Shown here: positions 59,740-64,000 of the stretch, in pieces
Layout of the letters: every line of letters starts with the position of its first letter
Numbering within the stretch: the first letter of the stretch is position 1
Source: Cheilinus undulatus
Lineage: Eukaryota > Chordata > Actinopteri > Labriformes > Labridae
DNA length: 64,000 nucleotides
Assembly (NCBI RefSeq): GCF_018320785.1
Contig: NC_054867.1
Span: 26,539,855 to 26,603,854 of the forward strand
Direction: 5' to 3'
Notes under the pieces: generated by a model
What the model saw: only the letters and a program-made list of their open reading frames with translations
What the model was told of the DNA's origin: nothing
Databases searched by the model: none
Position numbers and translations under genes: made by a program

Positions 59740-60352
59740 CCACATTACCATGTCTGTCATCAGGTAGATCCATCTTGCAAAGCTCCAATCAGAAACATTT
59801 GTGCCCTGCCTGGGAATTGACAAACCAGTCAGCGTCATTCTGGGAATGAGGCGGTAGCTACAAGTGGGGTTTCTTTTGACTGCAAGCCTGCAATCAGTGG
59901 CTGCCAGTGAGGTCACTTGCTCAGATGTAGCTATAGCAGTAGTTTTATCAAAACTGGATACCATTTCCATATAAAAGGAAGAGCAAAGAACCACACTTAC
60001 ACTCTTACTGAAGCTGGTTGGGGGAAAGAGAAAAACCATCTTTTCCACCAAGAAATGCTTTGAATCACCAAATGGCTCCACTAATGGATAAGGAAAGCCG
60101 CTTCCTGTTGAGCTCATGTTATGTAGTTTACTTTTCTGGGGCTGGGCATGCCCACTAGATCATTATGACTTTTCACTCTGATTGGACCATAATGAATGAG
60201 ACAGATTGGCTGTCCAGTCATCCTCTGAGATTTTTTTTCAGGTTCTGCCCTTTCCAAACACAGACGATGGGTGGTTGCCCAGATGGATGTTTAATATATC
60301 CTATGCAATGTATATACTGGATGAAACGGTCTATCTGACATGTCAGGTTAGA
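59740..60352. mobile_element. Diverged relative of the 9-bp-duplication element
   Basis: Contains GATCCATCTTGCAAAGCTCC, shared with 20375-20395, and ends GATGGATGTTTAATAT...TCTGACATGTCAGGTTAG, like the right end of the copy at 20331-20888. Internal TTCTGCCCTTTCCAAACACA parallels CTATGCCCTTTTCCAGACGC there. Target duplication not recovered. Confidence 0.55.
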
Positions 60353-62095
60353 GATTTTTGTCACTACATAAAGAATATAAATACTACAAATTTGTTAATT
60401 AAATGATAATGATGGGGGGGGGTTAATTGTTTTTATTATAAAAAGTTGCTTTCTTTCTATAAGTTAAACACTTCTGTTTTCCTGAGAGATTTGTACCAGG
60501 AACGACTCATTCTGATTTAAATGTAGACTACGTGACTTATATCTCCCTTAATGGCCTATGGACAGAAGTTTGGCCTGCCCGAACAGGAAAATCTATTTAT
60601 CTAAGAATAAATCATTTATCCTGGGAATCTGCAAGTTTGCTTTTAGAGGGTGCAGATGACCACAGCAAGAGGTTGCCTCATGATTAAAGTCTATGACTAT
60701 TTCATCATAGCCTGGTGCCTTTGAATGGTCCAGAAATGTTTGGGGACTGTGCAAATACTGCAGCATGATTGAGCATGTATTTTACATGTTCATTATATGT
60801 TCTCAGACAGACTAAGGCCCCCAAGCACAGGTTGAATAACTACATTTTGTACTGTACATTTAAGAATACTGAAAGATGGGGAAATTAAACACACTGTCAG
60901 CCTCCTGAAAAATTAACAACCAAATGTGGCTGAGGAATGGCAGAGTGCCAATAACTTACACTATGATGTAGTAGTACAGTATTTTCCAGTATTTTCAGTG
61001 ACTTCTACTTTATGGATTTTTCATTTGCTTTCTGCTATCATCTCAAGTTTTCCAGTGTCTGGGTTTCTATCACTAAGGCATGTGCTGTCCTGTTTTTAAT
61101 CACCACCCCCTGCAGCAGCATGAGGGCTTCAAACCTGCACTGTCCCGTCTCCACACTCATAATCGAAAAAAATACCAACCTGTGACATACAGAGAAATCA
61201 TAAATCAAGCACAGAAAACCACAGTTTCACTGCTTTTAGCAGACATGGCTAGTGGCTGAAATAATAAATCATTTTATAATACTCTGTAAAAGCAGCACCA
61301 ATTAATTGTTGGAATTCAACAAGAAATTAAAGTTTCAATTACACAAGAGATCAGTGAGAGAACTAAAAAGGCCTAATGGTTTATTCTCTAAACCAGAAAA
61401 TGACCCGCAGCAAACAAGCCAGGGGTAGATCGAGATTGTTGGCAAACTTCTCAGTCTAATCCATTTTAGATTCAGCTGCCAATATCCTGAATTACCACCA
61501 TGAATCCAACACTAAATTATATCATCAGGCATAAGTTTGAGTCATTTTAATAAGCTTTTAAATTACTACTCAACTCTAAATCCTTGTATTTTGAAGTTGG
61601 GTCAGAAGGGATAGCATAGCAATGCCGAAGATCCAGGACATGGACTGAAGTCAGTCTGTTTGATTTACTGCTGACCCAACCTACTCCAGGCCAAAATAAC
61701 TACAGAATGAAAAACATCACTGCCTTTTTCTTTTACCAAAATAATTTTCTTCTTTACAGGTTATCTACATCAGCACTCTGTGTAATAAATGGAGCACATC
61801 AAAACTTAAACAAAAGAAAAAGTTTCTCAAATGTGGTCTGACTTGAGATGCATTCCGTTTTCTTCCTCCGTGCCATCTTCTGAATGCAGAGGAATAAAAT
61901 ACATTAATTATTAAAAAACAAAAAACAAATAAATCCTCTGTAAGGTAATGTTGTAAATGTTAGTCGATTTGTATGAGAAAACCTCTTAATCTGTCGTACA
62001 AAGATACAGCCTTTGGCTCCACAGGGCATTATCCTCTTCATAGACGGCCACATTAGACCTTGATCTCAGTTAACAAAAGTCCAAACAGTTAGGTC
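60353..62095. other. METTL1 3' flank, no other gene recognised
   Basis: Holds the METTL1 3' untranslated region at its right. AATAAA on the minus strand at 61380-61385 is one possible poly(A) signal. No other feature supported. Confidence 0.4.
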
Positions 62096-63664
62096 TTAAA
62101 CCAAATCCTCGGTCCGCCGAAAAACTGCCAGGAAATTCTTCCCTCCATTTCTTTGCACTTTCTTTCCTTCCTCAGTGCAAGTACCCAGACGACTTATGAT
62201 GACATCACCATCCTGCCAAAATAAGATCAAACTATTAAAAAGTAGGGAGTGCAGAGGCATTAAATGACCATTAATTTAAAATGATAGTTTAACCTAAAGA
62301 AATACACAAAAACACTAATACAGTAGTTATCATTGTATTATTTTTATCGGTTTAAAGCTCCTGTGAGGTGTTGGTCTCTGATTGTGTAACAGACTGGAAA
62401 TAATGCTGGTGACTCTTAAAAAAGTAAATTCAACATTAAGATTTACCATGTTAACCTCATTTAAATATCTGAAAAAGGTGTTATGGGGTAGGTTTCGGAC
62501 AAAATAAATACATAATGCAGAAGCAGCATCTTTTGTTTAAAGAAAATGTGACCAGTGAGTGATAGAACTGACTGTTTAATGAAAGCAGGGTGAGACAATT
62601 ATATGGGACAAAATCAGCAAAGAGATACTGTAAGACAAACTGTTTTGTCTACAGGGGGCACCAAAAACAACACTACCAAAAGTTTATCACAGGAGCTTTA
62701 ATGCTGACTTCTTCCAATTTTGTTGTTGGCCCCCTATTAAGGCTAATATTCCCTCATCAATAGCCTTATTGGGAAATTCTTTTAGGGTTATAAGAAAGAC
62801 TTTAAACATTAATATCTGCAGAGTAAAATAAAGCTAGCACTTGGTAGTTCAGCCAGGCCAGACCTTTTGCCAAGAAACCAGTAAAGTCTCTGATTCTGGT
62901 CAAGGAAAATTCACCCAATTAAACTCAGTCGAAATATGTCAGTTATTTTTAGACCCTTTTTTGTAACAGATTACAAAAACATCCCAGCCTTGAACTATCC
63001 TCTTGTTTATAGTCTTCAAGAGAATAAAGCCATTTAAAAAAGTGATTTCCTGAAGATGGCTAGATGCAGAAACAATGAAGACAATGGTTTTAATCATGCT
63101 CTGCTTTAAGAACATGTCAATTTAATAAAGGGCTTTAACTTTTTTGAAAGGACAAGTGCCTTGGTTTTTTTGAAAGTTTTGCTGGATTTGTTCACACCCT
63201 TCACCAATGAATTCTGTCTTTTTTACCAACACTATTAGTTTAAACAAGCTCTCTGGTCTGTTTTTTTTTCATTGATTTCTTTTTCTTTAAAACGCTAACA
63301 CTAGACAGTTTGTATACTTTATATTCTTTAAAAAACAGCATAAGAAGAACTAGTATTTAGAGAAATAATCTATTGTGCCTACAAGGTTAACAACCACCCA
63401 ACCAAACTTGCACTATTTACTTTTCAGTGAAAGTAAAATCAAAGGTTAATCAAGAAGAATTTCAAACTGTAACTCTGACGCTTAGGTAATCTAGTATGCA
63501 TGTTATAAAACATATAATCATGTCCTGCTAATGCAGGCAGTGAAAGCTGCATGTGAACGCACCAGTTCTTCATCAGAGACACGTGCAAACAGAGGATGTT
63601 CAGAGAAATGCTTCACCATCCACAGGTATACTTCCTCCACATCTGTGATGGTATACACCAAACC
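62096..63664 (-). CDS. mettl1: tRNA (guanine-N7-)-methyltransferase, C-terminal exons
   Basis: Catalytic subunit that, with WDR4, places m7G at position 46 of many tRNAs, in nucleus and cytoplasm. Two coding exons are in the window: 63563-63664 (GLVYTITDVEEVYLWMVKHF...EHPLFARVSDEEL) and 62096-62212 (DGDVIISRLGTCTEEGKKVQ...RNGGKNFLAVFRR, ending TEDLV). Splice sites are GT-AG and both are in phase 0. The pieces match the last strands of the Rossmann fold and the conserved TEEGKKV-x-RNGGKNF C-terminus. The tail after FRR is shorter than human. The SAM-binding N-terminal exons lie beyond the right edge; none was found between 63665 and 64000. Confidence 0.9.
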
Positions 63665-64000
63665 CTGACATGACCAGACAAACAGAGAGGTTAATAACAC
63701 AGTTCTGGGAAAATAAGAAGTTACCAACGCTTCAGTGTTGGCATAACCCTGATCAATGTATTGACCAAAAAGTAAAGCTGCTGCATTTATCAAAAAATGC
63801 TTAAAATAGAAACAATAAAATATTAATCATTTTTATGTTACAGTTTAGCTTTTGAACTTTTAAGACTTAGAGTACAGGAGTTTATTTTATTATCTTTGAA
63901 GAGCAATGGTCAAGATAAAAATAACCCACAGACAACACAGAGGGTAATCACCTCTGTCACTGTCGTTTACTTTGCAGATAACATCACGAGAAAAAGGATT
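63665..64000 (-). other. METTL1 intron sequence
   Basis: Upstream of the acceptor GTCAG at 63665. I found no frame matching the preceding METTL1 exon before the window ends. Confidence 0.5.

Noticed and set aside
1-64000. CRISPR arrays, operons, riboswitches or prophage
   Set aside because: None seen; introns and fish transposons show this is vertebrate nuclear DNA, and the tandem repeats lack unique spacers.

Overview
This window is teleost-like vertebrate nuclear DNA. Genes are split by GT-AG introns, the base composition is A+T-rich, and the space between exons is full of fish-type transposable elements: hAT, Tc1 and TTAA-flanked DNA transposons, L2 and RTE LINEs, tRNA-derived SINEs and a BEL/Pao relic. 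I joined exons by reading the minus strand, checking splice sites, phase and protein similarity remembered from human orthologues. No database search was run.

All five genes lie on the minus strand. From the left: (1) the first three coding exons of a matrix metalloproteinase, MMP19-like, running off the left edge (476-1049); (2) sulfite oxidase SUOX, complete, 4 coding exons, 576 aa (6153-11194), with a probable untranslated first exon near 15289; (3) microspherule protein 1 MCRS1, complete, 13 coding exons, 466 aa (19919-25737), with an untranslated first exon ending at 26425; (4) cytochrome P450 27B1 CYP27B1, complete, 9 exons, 510 aa (29127-36797), with TATA, CCAAT and GC-box promoter motifs; (5) the last two coding exons of the tRNA m7G methyltransferase METTL1, entering from the right edge (62096-63664). 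Human MMP19, SUOX, MCRS1, CYP27B1 and METTL1 all map to 12q13-q14, and CYP27B1 and METTL1 are direct neighbours there. The set is therefore a conserved but reshuffled synteny block. The genes do not form one pathway: extracellular proteolysis, mitochondrial sulfite oxidation, chromatin and nucleolar regulation, vitamin D activation and tRNA modification.

The 25-kb gap between CYP27B1 and METTL1 (36.8-62.1 kb) shows no host gene and is filled by repeats: a 673-bp inverted-repeat element between TTAA sites, a 277-bp element with a telomere-like core, a 1021-bp hAT element, a degraded LINE, nested Tc1 transposons and a broken BEL/Pao gag-protease region. A second, 950-bp copy of the hAT element lies in inverted orientation inside CYP27B1 intron 3. 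SUOX and MCRS1 introns also carry DNA transposons, some with intact target-site duplications.

I found no CRISPR array, operon or novel multigene system. The most unusual structures are transposon-related: a 558-bp element with 9-bp duplications that carries an exon-1-like ATG plus splice donor, the large TTAA hairpin, nested insertions dated by their junctions, and short tandem arrays.
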